NCBI RefSeq assembly: GCF_027111335.1
Contig: NZ_CP114288.1
Coordinates: 1,798,001 to 1,862,000, forward strand
DNA from: Flavobacterium aquiphilum
GTDB taxonomy: Bacteria > Bacteroidota > Bacteroidia > Flavobacteriales > Flavobacteriaceae
DNA length: 64,000 bases
Direction of reading: 5' to 3'
The notes under the pieces were generated by a model. It did not search any database. It was given only the letters and a program-made list of their open reading frames with translations, and was not told the DNA's origin. A program made the position numbers and the translations under genes. How positions within the stretch are numbered: position 1 is the stretch's first letter; each line of letters starts with the position of its first letter. Below are positions 26,561-36,400 of the stretch, in pieces.

Positions 26561-28888
26561 TTATCTTTTTAAAGAAAAATGGCCTTTTATTATTTTACCA
26601 TCTACAAAACTTATAGCAAACCAATAATCATCTGAAGGCAATTCTCTTCCTGAATATGTGCCATTCCATCCATTGTTGGATTCATTGAGCTGTTTTAGTA
26701 ATTTTCCGTAGCGGTCAAAAATTGTTATAGTCGATTTTGGCAAAGCATCCAGATTTTTAATTTTCCAAGTGTCGTTAAATCCGTCATTGTTTGGAGTGAA
26801 AAACCGAGGATAATCGAGAACGTAGATTTTATAAGGAGCCGAAATTCCACAGCCATTTTTGTCTCTTACGGTTGCCCAGTATATTTCCGGACTGATACCT
26901 TTGAATTCTGGGCTGTCTTGGTATGAATTTCCATCTAATGAGAATTCATAAACCCCGGTACCAGAGTATGAAATTAAAACAGAATTATCATTTCCTGAAA
27001 AATCAGATACGGTTACATTAGTAATAGTTGCTATTCCGGAAGGTTTTACAATGAATTTTTTTGTTTTTTGGCATCCGCCAGAATTTGTCACAGTAACGGT
27101 ATATTCTCCCGGAGCGTTAATAGTTGTCGTGTTGGTTGTAGAACCGTTACTCCATAGATAACTTGTAAATCCGGTATTTACAGATAGAGTTTTAGTAGAA
27201 CCCTCACAAATAAAAGTTGTTTCGTCTTGAAAATCAGCTGGATTAAAAGTGTTTACAACAAGTGTTTCCGGAGTGATTTTATAGCAATCAGGGCCATTTA
27301 CAATTCGTGCATAAATGATTTGCTGATTTGGAACTGTATTGGTAAAAAGATTAGGTAATTGGTTCTTTTGCGCAATGGCATCGGTTTGATTTTGATAATA
27401 TTCAACGGTTAATCCGGCTGGTAATCCATTAAGGACTTGAGGAGTAACTTTGGCATTCAAATCAAATTGTGTTATTCCGTCCTGAGTTGCATCTGTATCA
27501 CAGCTTTGAATTGGATTTTGCGGAGAAATAGGTTTGTTGGAAATGGCTAATGTCAATTGTGCATAATTGGTACAGTCAAAAGCATTACTCACTCGGGCAG
27601 TAAGTATTTCGTTGGGCACTGAATTGGTATAAGCGGTTGTATTCCCGATAGGATTTGTTTGATTTTGTGCATCAGTCAACGATTTGTAATAAGCCAATTT
27701 TGTCAATTTTGGATCGTTATTTTTAATAATGTTATCGGCTTTGGTCAAATTAAATACTGAAATGCCATCACTATTGTCATCACATTGGTATAAGGTTGTA
27801 TTGTTTAAAACAATTTGAGGAGCATATTCTATTTTTATTTCATCTTCGGCGGTGCAAGTAGCTGGTAACAAAGTAACTTTTACTTTATAAGTACCAGGAC
27901 TGTTAACGGTCAGGCTAGGTTTTGTTTCGCCGGGTATAGGAGTTGCTGAACCGTCTTTGTACCATTCGTAAGCATAAGTTGCAGGGAGTTTGGAGTCAAT
28001 TGTAAAAGTATCTCCATAGCACAAAGGATTATTGGTTGCCGAAGTACGGTCTGCACCTAAATCAATATTTGCAGTAAAACTTCCCGCTTCTAAAAAAATA
28101 GCCGAATCATAATACTCAAATTTATCGTCAGCAATAACCAATTTGATATGGTACGTTTTACCAATGACTACATCGGCGCGAGCATTTAATTTTACAGTTT
28201 GTCCACTATAATTTACGGGGCTTGCAGCAGGATTATAACCTCCAAAATAAGTTTCATTTACGGCAGGGCAACCTGTATGTGGCGTTCCAGAGACAACGAC
28301 ATCAGGAATAATAGGGTGTATGTTTTTGGAAGAAACCGGAGTTGTTGTTCCTGGTATTACGGCTATATTTTGATAAGTCGCGGTTCCTTTTTCTTTAATC
28401 AAAAAAGCAAAAGCGTCAGAGAATTGGCATGGAAAATAAAGCTGATATTCGTTTGACGCAAAAATATAATTGAAACTGATGGCTGTTGTTAGTGGTACAA
28501 AATCAAATTCGAGTACCGTAGCGTTGATACTGGTAATTCCTAAAGTTTGATCCAAATCAGGATCTCCTTTCCAAGAAGTACTTCCGCCACCTTGTCCGTT
28601 TGTATAAGGCCCTATAGATGCTTTGCTGGCCGAAGTAGATAATATAACACCTTCTTTAAGCGGGAAATTACTGGTACCTGCATTGAAATAGGCAAAACTT
28701 TTTTGACCGGCGGTAAAATTATCTCCTGTAGCACTGAAATTGGAAACAGTCGCACAAGTACTTTTAACCAAAACATTTTCAACGAGTTGTTGAGCAGTTT
28801 GGGTGTCATCTACTGTAATATACTGAGCGCTTGCAGCAGTAGAGAAAGTGCAAAGTATTAAAAATAAAAGATTTTTTATACCGTTCAT
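26561..28888 (-). CDS. Choice-of-anchor L domain protein with T9SS type B sorting signal
   Basis: 775 aa from the ATG at 28888; the longer frame would start at a TTG three codons earlier. The signal peptide ends ASAQ. Residues ~25-260 match the choice-of-anchor L domain (TAQQLVENVLVKSTCATVSN, GVILSTSASKASIGP, FNYIFASNEYQLY). Ig-like modules follow. The C-terminal ~85 residues are a type B sorting domain (FFTPNNDGFNDTWKIKN, IFDRYGKLLKQL, GWNGTYSGRELPSDDYWF, ending GHFSLKR). It is a surface or secreted protein, probably an adhesin. The ABC-2 permease stop lies only 14 bases upstream on the same strand, so it may be read with the transporter genes. Confidence 0.88.
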   Translation of the reverse strand: MNGIKNLLFLILCTFSTAASAQYITVDDTQTAQQLVENVLVKSTCATVSNFSATGDNFTAGQKSFAYFNAGTSNFPLKEGVILSTSASKASIGPYTNGQGGGSTSWKGDPDLDQTLGITSINATVLEFDFVPLTTAISFNYIFASNEYQLYFPCQFSDAFAFLIKEKGTATYQNIAVIPGTTTPVSSKNIHPIIPDVVVSGTPHTGCPAVNETYFGGYNPAASPVNYSGQTVKLNARADVVIGKTYHIKLVIADDKFEYYDSAIFLEAGSFTANIDLGADRTSATNNPLCYGDTFTIDSKLPATYAYEWYKDGSATPIPGETKPSLTVNSPGTYKVKVTLLPATCTAEDEIKIEYAPQIVLNNTTLYQCDDNSDGISVFNLTKADNIIKNNDPKLTKLAYYKSLTDAQNQTNPIGNTTAYTNSVPNEILTARVSNAFDCTNYAQLTLAISNKPISPQNPIQSCDTDATQDGITQFDLNAKVTPQVLNGLPAGLTVEYYQNQTDAIAQKNQLPNLFTNTVPNQQIIYARIVNGPDCYKITPETLVVNTFNPADFQDETTFICEGSTKTLSVNTGFTSYLWSNGSTTNTTTINAPGEYTVTVTNSGGCQKTKKFIVKPSGIATITNVTVSDFSGNDNSVLISYSGTGVYEFSLDGNSYQDSPEFKGISPEIYWATVRDKNGCGISAPYKIYVLDYPRFFTPNNDGFNDTWKIKNLDALPKSTITIFDRYGKLLKQLNESNNGWNGTYSGRELPSDDYWFAISFVDGKIIKGHFSLKR

Positions 28889-28902
28889 AGCATACAAATA
28901 TA

Positions 28903-29739
28903 CTACAAATCTCTGTTTTTTAATATTTTAAATGAAAGGAATAAAAATACCATTGTCCAGCATAAAACGATAAAAATACTCGAAAAATGGACGCTATAAT
29001 CTTTAAGATTTTCAACTCCCATTTGTGTTCCAATCGATTTAACAATCGACAATCTCGAAAAGGGTTCCAATATTAAATTTGCCATTGATTCCAACGGGAA
29101 AAATTGGGTGATGTAACCTGCTGTTTTGCCTTCAGGGAAAAGACGGAAGTTCAAAAATGCTTTAGCAATGCCTTCAATAATATTCCAAATCAATAAAAAT
29201 CCTAAAGCAAATGCAGAGCGTTTAACCAAGATTCCTAAGAGCAGGCAGAAAGAGAAAAATCCAACCAGTTTTACGAAAAATGCCAGAATGTATTCCAAAT
29301 CCGAAAAAACGATACCAATTTCAGTATAGGATGAAAAACTATAACCCAAAATTAAAGTTAGAACAAATACAAAAACTGCTGAGCATAGTGAGAAAAAAAT
29401 AATGGTAATGAATTTGGAGAGAATAAATTCTTCTTTGCTCAATCCGTCAATAAGGTTTTGTTTTAAAGTTCCATAACTATATTCATTAGCCATCATAGAA
29501 ACAATTACAATTGCTAAAAAAAGCTTAAAAATAGCCGCAATATATGTGTTAAAATGCCAGATATAAGGAAAATTAAAAATCCCCATTTCTGCAACCTGAA
29601 AATGGATATTTCCAATGTTAAATTTAATTGAAGCGATTAGCGCTATGAAAGAAAGCAATATAAAGTAAGTCAAAGTAAGAATACGACTGGCTTTGTTCAG
29701 CCATATTTTTTGTAATTCTATAGAGAGTAAACGTTTCAT
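28903..29739 (-). CDS. ABC-2 type transporter permease
   Basis: 278 aa with six strongly hydrophobic segments. The amphipathic start MKRLLSIELQKIWLNKASR is typical of ABC-2 permeases, as is the conserved MANEYSYGTLKQNLIDGLSK between helices 2 and 3. It pairs with the ATPase encoded 70 bases upstream to move an unknown substrate across the inner membrane. The choice-of-anchor L protein follows after 14 bases; whether it is functionally linked is not known. Confidence 0.9.
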   Translation of the reverse strand: MKRLLSIELQKIWLNKASRILTLTYFILLSFIALIASIKFNIGNIHFQVAEMGIFNFPYIWHFNTYIAAIFKLFLAIVIVSMMANEYSYGTLKQNLIDGLSKEEFILSKFITIIFFSLCSAVFVFVLTLILGYSFSSYTEIGIVFSDLEYILAFFVKLVGFFSFCLLLGILVKRSAFALGFLLIWNIIEGIAKAFLNFRLFPEGKTAGYITQFFPLESMANLILEPFSRLSIVKSIGTQMGVENLKDYSVHFSSIFIVLCWTMVFLFLSFKILKNRDL

Positions 29740-29809
29740 GTTTTTAATTTTAGATTTCAGAATTTAGATTTTGGATTTGACATTGCCATTGATATTGAAT
29801 TTACCATTG

Positions 29810-30706
29810 TCATTTGCCCTTAGTTAATTCCAGAAATTGTTCTTCCAGGCTGTTTTTTCTTTTTACCAAATGACTCAAACAGATATTGTTGGAAAACAGA
29901 AAATAATTCAAATCTTTTGATTCTAATTCCGATTTTAAGTAAACCAAAATTTTTCCTCCAGCATTGGTTATTTTGTCAATTGCTGGATGAGTATGTAAAA
30001 CACGAATAAGGTTCTCAGTATCCTCTGCCTGTAATTCAAAGAAACCTTCATTGGCTGAAATTCCATCAACAGAACCCGAATAAAGAACTTCTCCTTTTCT
30101 CAAAACTAAAACATGGGAACATACCTTCTCGACTTCGTCCAATAAATGGGAAGCCAATAAAATGGTAGTCCCTTTGGATGCAATTTTTTTGATGATGTCC
30201 CTTATTTGGTGAATTCCCTGTGGATCTAATCCATTGGTTGGTTCGTCCAGAATCAATATTTCAGGGTCGTTTAATAGGGCAGAGGCAATCGCTAAACGTT
30301 GCTTCATTCCCAAAGAAAAAGTGCTGAACCTGCTTTTTTTTCGATCCTCAAGACCAACCAATTCTAATTTCTCTGAAATTTTTGAGTAGTTGATGTTTTT
30401 TATTTTGCAAACCAATTTCAGGTTTTCCTCGGCACTCATATAAGGGTAAAAATTGGGTCTTTCAATAATAGCTCCCACTTTTTTGAGGGCTTCGTGTGTT
30501 TGCTCGCTACCGCCAAACCAACTGTATTCGCCTGAAGTTTTATTTACAACATTCAGGACAATTCCCAGAGTAGTCGATTTTCCGCTTCCATTCGGGCCAA
30601 GAATACCATAAACATTGCCTTTTTGTATTTCCAGAGAAACATTTTTTAAGGCCTGAAGACTGCCATAACGTTTGTTGAGGTTATGTATTGAAAGAATTGT
30701 TTCCAA
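29810..30706 (-). CDS. ABC transporter ATP-binding protein
   Basis: 298 aa if started at the TTG at 30706, which gives ETILSIHNLNKRYGSLQAL, the normal start of this family. The frame stays open to a TTG at 30871, but the extra 55 residues look unlike an ABC protein. Motifs: Walker A in GILGPNGSGKSTTLG, signature FSLGMKQRLAIASAL, Walker B ILILDEPTNGLDP, and H-loop ASHLLDEVEKV. The C-terminal ~80 residues form the accessory domain of ABC-2 exporters. It provides ATP hydrolysis for the permease encoded downstream. The start is the only doubtful point. Confidence 0.92.
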   Translation of the reverse strand: METILSIHNLNKRYGSLQALKNVSLEIQKGNVYGILGPNGSGKSTTLGIVLNVVNKTSGEYSWFGGSEQTHEALKKVGAIIERPNFYPYMSAEENLKLVCKIKNINYSKISEKLELVGLEDRKKSRFSTFSLGMKQRLAIASALLNDPEILILDEPTNGLDPQGIHQIRDIIKKIASKGTTILLASHLLDEVEKVCSHVLVLRKGEVLYSGSVDGISANEGFFELQAEDTENLIRVLHTHPAIDKITNAGGKILVYLKSELESKDLNYFLFSNNICLSHLVKRKNSLEEQFLELTKGK

Positions 30707-30859
30707 ATTACTAAGTGTTTTTCGTATTGGACGAGGCAATTTTACTTTTGTTACTTTGGTACTGAAATATTTTCTTTTAATCAGTTTGTAGCTAAGAAAC
30801 AAAAAATGGTTTGATTGATAAAAATCAAATTTATTTATTGATTTTAAAAGTAAAACAAC

Positions 30860-30890
30860 TTGAATAAACAACCGTATTAGCTTAAATTTG
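30860..30890 (+). promoter_or_regulatory. Promoter of the 356-residue hypothetical gene
   Basis: TTG at 30860-30862, 20 bases, TAAATTTG at 30883-30890. Since the -7 box ends at 30890, the GTG there cannot be the start; the ATG at 30908 fits, with a leader of about 12 bases. Confidence 0.5.
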
Positions 30891-30907
30891 TGGCAAATCT
30901 ATCTGAA

Positions 30908-31975
30908 ATGAGCGAAGAGCAGTTAATGTTTTTTAAAAAGCCGTGTTATCCCATAAATAATTCCTTGATGAATTATTTGGAAAGGTTTGATCTAGTGTCG
31001 AAAGAGCCTGTAGTTTATGAAGATCTTTTGCGGTTTTCGGGAGCGATTAGTGTTTTTGACAAAAACGATCAGGATACCTTGTGGGTTAGGGTATATTATA
31101 ATGAATTTGAAAGGGAAGAAATAGATTTTAATCTTAAAAAAGTTTATTCTTTATTGTATTCAGACGGAAAGACCGATATCCTGCAATACCTCAATGTCGA
31201 TGCAATTGACTATTGTACTTTTGGAAATTCAAAGCCGTTCCGAATCAAAGTAAGAAACATTCTGAACGACAACTATACTTATTTTTATATCAAAAAAGCT
31301 GATGCATCAAGGGTTTACGGTTTAGAATTGGAACACCTTCTTTCGCCTTACAAAATCAGCTTCTTGGTATTTAAAGATACTTTAATAGAAGAGCATATTA
31401 CTGGAATTCCAGGAGATGTTTTCATGCAAACTTTATTGCATAAATGTTCCGAAACCGAAAAAGCGCAAATAGCCAAAGAATTTGTTAAGTTTAACGAACG
31501 GTGTATGATTCGTTTGTTGGGTGATATGCGTTCGTACAACTATGTAGTCATTCCAATTCACGATTTTGATCAGGTAGTCTATAAAATAAGACCAATAGAT
31601 TTTGACCAGCAATGTTATGAAGGAAATTTCAAAGTGTACAGACCACAGTTTTTCAAGGAAAATTATCCGATGATTCTGAATATAAAGAATAAACTTCAGG
31701 AGCGGTCTATAGAACAATACAAAAATGAAGAACGGTCAGCATTGGCAAAACGAATCAATACTGCCGAAAATAGAATCAAGATTTTGATGAAAATTATGGG
31801 TAATGACAATATTTCTACAGATGAGAATTTGAGTCAGCTGAAAGTAGAATTGTATCGTTATACAAACGATATAAATTTTAAAAATGCAAAATCGATGGGG
31901 AATGTATTGAGCGCTGCTTTTGAATTTGTTACACGAAATTTCAACGCTACCAATTTATTTAGACCGGGATTTTAG
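30908..31975 (+). CDS. Hypothetical protein, possibly kinase-like
   Basis: 355 aa from the ATG at 30908 (a GTG at 30890 lies in the promoter). No signal peptide or membrane segments. No family was recognised with certainty. Residues ~202-237 read LLGDMRSYNYVVIP...VVYKIRPIDFDQQ, which recalls the catalytic loop and DFD/DxD part of HipA/CotH-like atypical kinases (GD.R..N followed by a D-F-D). The C-terminal ~110 residues are charged and helical. It stands alone between divergent transporter genes and a small zinc-ribbon gene. The kinase idea is inference from motif spacing only. Confidence 0.7.
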   Translation: MSEEQLMFFKKPCYPINNSLMNYLERFDLVSKEPVVYEDLLRFSGAISVFDKNDQDTLWVRVYYNEFEREEIDFNLKKVYSLLYSDGKTDILQYLNVDAIDYCTFGNSKPFRIKVRNILNDNYTYFYIKKADASRVYGLELEHLLSPYKISFLVFKDTLIEEHITGIPGDVFMQTLLHKCSETEKAQIAKEFVKFNERCMIRLLGDMRSYNYVVIPIHDFDQVVYKIRPIDFDQQCYEGNFKVYRPQFFKENYPMILNIKNKLQERSIEQYKNEERSALAKRINTAENRIKILMKIMGNDNISTDENLSQLKVELYRYTNDINFKNAKSMGNVLSAAFEFVTRNFNATNLFRPGF

Positions 31976-31986
31976 TAAAAATGGTA

Positions 31987-32226
31987 TTATATAGAAGAAA
32001 ATTTCTTTCTATTATAATTCAATAAAGTTTCATTTATTTCTTTTAACTGGGGAGTCAGAAATGTTTTTCTGTCTTGTAAATCATTAGTTAATTCTACCTG
32101 ACAGTTAGTACATTTATATTCTTTAAAATGTCCTGTTACGTTTCTGACAGTCACTATTTTGTGTCCAAAAATGGAGCAGGCAGTTTTTTTGTCAACAAAT
32201 TTTGACATGAATTCTAAAAAGCTCAT
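31987..32226 (-). CDS. Small zinc-ribbon-like hypothetical protein
   Basis: 79 aa from the ATG at 32226 (MSFLEFMSKFVDKKTACSIF); a longer reading to 32280 adds 18 unlikely residues. Residues ~25-55 contain CSIFGHKI...EYKCTNCQVELT, with Cys at three positions and a His that could form a zinc site, similar in pattern to small DUF1660-like proteins. Function unknown. Convergent with the upstream hypothetical gene, with a 12-base gap. Confidence 0.65.
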   Translation of the reverse strand: MSFLEFMSKFVDKKTACSIFGHKIVTVRNVTGHFKEYKCTNCQVELTNDLQDRKTFLTPQLKEINETLLNYNRKKFSSI

Positions 32227-32442
32227 AGTGTGTGGATTATAATTTTTAACAAACGTATAATAAATACACTTATTATTCAAATAAACCCGATGAAATACAC
32301 GCTTTTTTTTAGTAAGAAGTGTAAATCTTACAATAATGTTATTTTTGACAAAATCTATAGTGTTTATTGTTTAAAAAAATATACAACCATCTAAGTAGAT
32401 GATAATTGTGTTTTATATAAAAGAAATATTGTAAACGAATTT

Positions 32443-32450
32443 TAGCTTTG
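32443..32450 (+). promoter_or_regulatory. Possible -7 box for the lipoprotein gene at 32540
   Basis: TAGCTTTG matches TAnnTTTG, 90 bases before the start. The nearest TTG is too close (11 bases), so only the -7 part is supported. Confidence 0.3.
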
Positions 32451-32539
32451 AGCTTTTTGAACTTGTCAGTTGAATAGGTTTATGAAAATTAAAAAGCTTA
32501 AATTGCTTTATATTCATGTTTTTAAAAAAAATAATCGAT

Positions 32540-33400
32540 ATGAAAAAGTTATTTTTAGTTGCAGTTTCTATTGCTTTGTTAGCATGTCAGGAGCAATCCA
32601 ATACTAATTTAAAAACGCTTTATCCGCTTCCGAAGAAATTAAAGGAAGTTTCAGGAATAACCTATTTTCCGGAGGCAAATATAATTTATACATTGGAAGA
32701 CAGTGGTAATAAAAATGCAATTTATGCGATTAATTCCGAAGGGAAACTGGCTAAAACAATAACAATTTCAAATGCTGAAAATGTTGATTGGGAAGATATT
32801 ACCAAAGATAAAGCCGGGAATATTTATATTGGTGATTTTGGAAATAATGATAACGAACGCAAAGATTTGTGTATTTATAAAGTTGCCAAAAATCAATTGA
32901 ATAAAGATTTGGCTGTAGCCGAATATAAAATTTCCTTTTCCTACCCTGAACAAACCGAATTTCCTCCAAAGAAAAAAGAACTATTTTATGATGTCGAAGG
33001 CTTTTTTGAGCAGGGAGGTTATTTTTACCTATTCACTAAAAATCGAAGCAAAGGTTTTGACGGAACTGCTTTTATTTACAAAGTTAAAAATGCGAGGGGA
33101 ACACAGAAAGCAGTCAAAATAGGAACTTTTAAAACCTGTGACAATTACAATCATTGTGTTTTGACAAGCGCAACTATCAGCCCGGATGAGAAGAAAGTAG
33201 TGCTTTTGAGTCACGATAAAATTGTTGTGTTTAAAGATTTTAAAGGAGATTTATTTCATAAAGGAAAACAAACAGAAGTAAGTCTAAACCATTTTACGCA
33301 AAAAGAAGCCATCGTTTTCAAAGACAATAGCACATTACTTATCGCTGACGAAAAAACGAATAAAGTAGGAGGAAAGGTTTATGAGTTTCGTCTTAAATGA
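32540..33400 (+). CDS. Lipoprotein with SdiA-regulated-like beta-propeller
   Basis: 286 aa from the ATG at 32540, which gives a proper lipoprotein signal MKKLFLVAVSIALLACQEQ (lipobox ALLAC). The frame opens earlier at 32516 but the extra residues break the signal. The body has propeller-like repeats: KLKEVSGITYFPEANIIYTL, NVDWEDITKDKAGNIYIGDF, YDVEGFFEQGGYFYLFTKN, and the end EAIVFKDNSTLLIADEKTNK. These fit SdiA-regulated/phytase-like propellers of Bacteroidota. The enzymatic role, if any, is not clear. Convergent with the large phosphoesterase gene. Confidence 0.75.
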   Translation: MKKLFLVAVSIALLACQEQSNTNLKTLYPLPKKLKEVSGITYFPEANIIYTLEDSGNKNAIYAINSEGKLAKTITISNAENVDWEDITKDKAGNIYIGDFGNNDNERKDLCIYKVAKNQLNKDLAVAEYKISFSYPEQTEFPPKKKELFYDVEGFFEQGGYFYLFTKNRSKGFDGTAFIYKVKNARGTQKAVKIGTFKTCDNYNHCVLTSATISPDEKKVVLLSHDKIVVFKDFKGDLFHKGKQTEVSLNHFTQKEAIVFKDNSTLLIADEKTNKVGGKVYEFRLK

Positions 33401-33403
33401 GTT

Positions 33404-33476
33404 ACTAAGTCTCTAAGATACTAAGTTGCTAAGAAAAGGACTTAGAATCTCAGAGTCTTAGTAGCTTAGAAACTTG
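33404..33476. repeat. CTTAG/CTAAG-type inverted repeat between convergent genes
   Basis: Left part has ACTAAG, CTAAGATACTAAG and TTGCTAAG; right part has ACTTAG, TCTTAGTAGCTTAG. The two halves are roughly complementary around AAAAGG. It fills the whole gap, so it could act as a two-way terminator. Confidence 0.6.
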
Positions 33477-33478
33477 GA

Positions 33479-36400
33479 TTAAAAACTATACGCCGCTCCA
33501 AAAATAACTCGTCCTGCTTCGTCAGGAGATTGGAAATAAGAGATACGGGCAGTTATGAGATTAATTGTATTTAGCCATAATCCGCCACCATAATCTTGAT
33601 GCCATTTTTTAGAATCTTCTCCCTGAAGCCAGACTCTTCCATAATCAAAACCGGCTAGAATTCCATAAGTCAGTGGGGCAATGGTATGACGAATTTTTCC
33701 AAGACTAAACCGTAAATCACTGCTTTGTGAGTAATAGGAATTTCCTAAAAAGCGTTCGTTTCTATAGCCGCGCAAGTCCAAATCACCGCCTAAACTAGCG
33801 CCCTGATAAAATTCGTAGTTATTATTTAAAACAGCTTTTCCTTTAAAAAGTGTTGCCAAAACTAATTTTCCGTTGTGGTCAATTTTATGGGTGAAAAGTA
33901 AATAACTTTCAACGGTTGGGAAATTTTGTTTGGAATCATCCAAATTAGTCAGCCATGATGCAGAAGCCATAAAAGTCATTCCAAGAGTTGGTTTCGAAGC
34001 AAAATCTGCATTTTTGAAAAGGTATTTCACTTTTGCTCCGCCAAAAACCTGACGGTCAAAAACGCTTGGGTTTATAATTCCCGGAGTATTTATGAATCGG
34101 CCTTCGGTTTCTTCGACTTCCATTTGTTGTAACATCGGCTGAAAACTAAATTCACCTCCATAGCGTCCAACATGTCTGATTGCCCCGGAAACATTGAATT
34201 TTTGAATACGAACCCGGTTGTAATCCATTCCAAATTCATCATCATGATTTTGAGTTTCATTTCCGTATCCAAAATAATTCATCGCAAAGTTAGGCGTCGT
34301 ATATTGTGATTCCACGTCGATAACCCATTTCCCCAATAATCCGGGAAAATGCGCTTCATAATTGAATTCCAAACCACTAGTCGCAAAATAATAGGAACTG
34401 TTTAAAATATGCTTTTGTGTATAAGGATTCTGTTTGAAATTATTGACTGTATAATTTAAATTAAAGCCTACTTTGACGCCATCATCCGGATTATAGCCAA
34501 TACTTGGAAATCCGGAAACAACATTATACTTAGGTTTTTGATAATTATATAAATTGACGTCATAGTCATCGGTAAGTTGAGTTTGGGTTTTAGAATCTAA
34601 TTTATATGTATTTTCTTTTGATTTAAAATCGTAAACTATAACTTTTTTTCCGTTCTCAATGTTGTAAGTATCATTGTTTTGCCCGCCAATCAACCTGATT
34701 TTTATATTTGATTTTTGGTTTCCAATTACTTCAAAAGTATCATTGTCATCCAAGCCATAAATCCATAAATTTTTCGTTTTGGCATCGCTTACGTTTTTGG
34801 TATAAACTAAATCATCACCTTCTTTTTTGATTCTTAAAACCTTTATTTCGATGCTTTTTTTAGCATTATGACTGATAATGAATTTATCTTTTTTATCCGT
34901 TCCAACAATTATTACAGTGTGGCTTAGCGCATCAAAATATTCTGAAGCATATTTTTGAAGATCTTTTTTTCTGCTTTTTAATTTCTTTTTGATGTCTTCA
35001 ATGGTTTCGTCTTGAACTTCTTTCGGCATGTTTTTAAAAGCATTGTCAATATCTTCGTCGGATAAATTTTCCTGAATAAATTGGGCTTCCGCAATCCAAT
35101 CTTTTTCTTCTGTAGTTCTTAGCAAAGCTAAATCTAATGGGTACGGCTCTCTTTCCAACCATTTAACATTGTCTATTTTACTGTCAAAAGTTCGCATATG
35201 GCGAAGTGCAGGAATGTTCATTAAGAGCGATAATAAAGTTCCGTCGTATTTAGAAAAAGCTTGGTCGCGGTCTCGTGGAATGGGTTTGTAAACAATTTTG
35301 TCTCCTACCTTATATTCACCCCAACGCCATTGATCGCTGTGTCTGTCCCAATCGCCAATCAAAATGTCAAATAAACGCGCTTTTATATATTCTTTCTCAT
35401 CGACCGAGTATTTCTCATCTTTATGAAGATTTTTCAGCATATCGTCTGTACTTATGATATCTGTTGGGTTTCCGAAATTTTTTGCATCCAAATGATTATC
35501 ACTTGGGCGCTCTTCAACCATATACAATTCGTTTCCAAAATTTGAATTGAACTCTTTCAAACCCTCTTGTTTCGGAATATAATACAAAACCGGATTGGTA
35601 TGTGAAATGCCCAATTGGTCGCACATGCTCGCAGTCACGAAAGGAGCATAAGGATGGGATGTTGTGTAAAAATCCAACAGAAAATTCTCTGTATATGTTT
35701 TCTCAAAATCATTTACAATATATTGATCCTTAAAAGCAACCGACTGCAAAAATTGAGTGGCATTTTTTTTCATGGCACGCAGTACGTATTCTCTCCCTTT
35801 TGAATCTGACATTCGTAATGAAGAAGATTGATGTCCTCCGCCTTCGCGAATGGGTTTCAGACCGCCCATCAAAGTATCCAAAGTGGCAGTTTTTACTTCA
35901 ATCGGTACACTGTAGTATTTTCTATAATGTTTCCCAAATAAAAAATTATGGACAATACTTTTGCGGGTCATCTCGGGAGAATAAATGGAAGTCGTAATAG
36001 TTGATGGAAAGTTATTTGCAATTGAAGAAGACCAATTAAATTCCTTTGTTTTTATAATGTCATGTTCAAACAGTTTTTTTTCCTGATTGTTTTCATTTCC
36101 AAAGAAAGCGACTTTTGCATCACCGTTTTTGTATAATGTCAGTGTTGTGTAACCATTTCCTCCGTATGAAAAATCATTGGGATTAATTGCTCGCGCAGTT
36201 TCAGATTTTGAGCCGGCTCCACTAATGATTTGGTTGATGTTCTCGTTGTTGATGTATTGTAAATTATGGTCATGTCCAGAAACAACGATTACATTTTTAT
36301 GCTTTTGAAGAAGTGTCTTAACTCGTTTTGCGTAAATCGTGTATTGTTTGTTTTGAATATCCTGCGAACTTGCACCCGATGTTTTTCTGACTAAATTGAT

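Noticed and set aside
30707..30871. N-terminal extension of the ABC ATPase
   Set aside because: The added residues do not resemble any ABC protein; TTG at 30706 gives the normal family start.
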